A stretch of 7,306 nucleotides of DNA from DAOTTI01 sp034437795 (lineage in GTDB: Bacteria; Chloroflexota; UBA11872; UBA12225), in the NCBI GenBank assembly GCA_034437795.1, contig DAOTTI010000118.1:1-7306 (forward strand), given 5' to 3'. A program made the position numbers and the translations under genes. Shown piece after piece: positions 6,919 through 7,306 of the stretch. A model generated the notes under the pieces. That model saw nothing but the letters and a program-made list of their open reading frames with translations, was not told the origin of the DNA and made no database searches. The first letter of the stretch is position 1, and each line of letters begins with the position of its first letter.

Positions 6919-6924
6919 TATAGA
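6919..6924 (+). promoter_or_regulatory. Candidate -10 box for a leaderless rightward transcript
   Basis: TATAGA (4 of 6 to TATAAT) ends six bases before the ATG at 6931, the distance at which transcription would be expected to start on or next to the start codon. No Shine-Dalgarno sequence is present before this ATG, which agrees with a leaderless message. There is no good -35 box at the usual distance; the sequence there is near CTAACC (6895-6900). Confidence 0.35.
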
Positions 6925-6930
6925 CACGTG

Positions 6931-7306
6931 ATGCCATCAGCCAAGTCTTCCTTCGTTCGCGTCGTTCATCTCCTTACCCTGCTGGCCATCCTGGCCGGCG
7001 TCTTCCTGCCCCTGGCGCCCGCGGCGCAGGCGTCGCCCGGCGATCCCGCCCCTGCGCCCGGCGCGCCCGACTCGGCCCTGGAGCAGGCCAGTCTGCCCTT
7101 CTTCCCTGAGACCGGCTTTCGCATCGCCAACGCCCAGTTCGCCGACTATTTTGTGAAGCGGGGCGGGCTACGCACCTTCGGCTATCCGGTGTCGCGGGGC
7201 TTCCGCTTCCTGGGGACCGAGGTGCAGTTCTTCCAGCGCCAGATCATGCAGATCCGGCCCGATGGGGGCGTGGGCACGCTCAACATCCTGGATGCGGACC
7301 TGATGC
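6931..7306 (+). CDS. Secreted protein, Chloroflexota-type FGYP family (5' part)
   Basis: The first 125 codons of a gene that continues past the window edge; no stop is reached. Residues 1-34 form a Sec signal peptide: a short basic start (K5, R10), a hydrophobic core LLTLLAILAGVFLPL (14-28) and a cleavage motif AQA|S after residue 34. A Pro/Ala-rich linker (about 35-48) follows. Next comes a conserved-looking module, FPETGFRIANAQFADYF (58-74), GGLRTFGYPVSRGFRF (78-93) and VQFFQRQIMQIRP (98-110), which I recognise from secreted Chloroflexota proteins of unknown function with glycine-aromatic 'FGYP' motifs. No catalytic residues are evident. The start is the ATG at 6931; an adjacent in-frame GTG (6928) is possible. 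It is transcribed away from the nucleotidyltransferase operon. The protein is presumably exported, and its C-terminal domains, which would define its role, are not visible. Confidence 0.85.
   Translation, partial: MPSAKSSFVRVVHLLTLLAILAGVFLPLAPAAQASPGDPAPAPGAPDSALEQASLPFFPETGFRIANAQFADYFVKRGGLRTFGYPVSRGFRFLGTEVQFFQRQIMQIRPDGGVGTLNILDADLM

Overview
The window is a GC-rich bacterial segment. It most likely comes from an uncultured Chloroflexota (Chloroflexi) member. This rests on the secreted protein at the right edge, whose 'GGLRTFGYPVSR...VQFFQRQ' motif I associate with secreted proteins of that phylum, and on a nucleotidyltransferase/phosphomannomutase-like fusion of a kind also seen in Firmicutes and cyanobacteria. 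The phylum is an inference; there is no rRNA or other marker gene here.

Layout, left to right. Positions 1-533 hold no convincing gene but are rich in repeats. The window opens with an 89-bp near-perfect inverted repeat (1-89 against 118-206, two mismatches). It is followed by a pair of 26-nt direct repeats, three 16-nt units based on GCGGAGCCCTC, and a small hairpin. Positions 534-6712 hold four genes on the minus strand, all overlapping and so probably one operon. In transcription order they are: a sugar-nucleotidyltransferase / left-handed beta-helix / phosphohexomutase-like fusion (4121-6712), an alkaline-phosphatase-superfamily hydrolase (1917-4127), an HD-domain protein (1351-1920) and an UlaG-like metallo-beta-lactamase-fold hydrolase (534-1400). 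Positions 6713-6930 are a divergent intergenic region with a strong Shine-Dalgarno site for the operon, a candidate minus-strand promoter, a hairpin, and a -10-like box just before the rightward gene. Positions 6931-7306 are the 5' part of a secreted protein gene running off the window.

How the genes may work together. The first operon gene should make or sense a nucleotide-activated sugar (GDP-mannose-like or dTDP/UDP-sugar-like). The other three are all predicted metal-dependent hydrolases from three unrelated folds, and their overlaps (7, 4 and 50 bp) suggest coupled translation. A role in nucleotide-sugar or phosphorylated-metabolite handling for envelope glycans is reasonable, but no substrate can be read from the sequence. 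The most notable points are the mutase-like domain, which has lost most of its catalytic motifs, and the long inverted repeat at the left edge.
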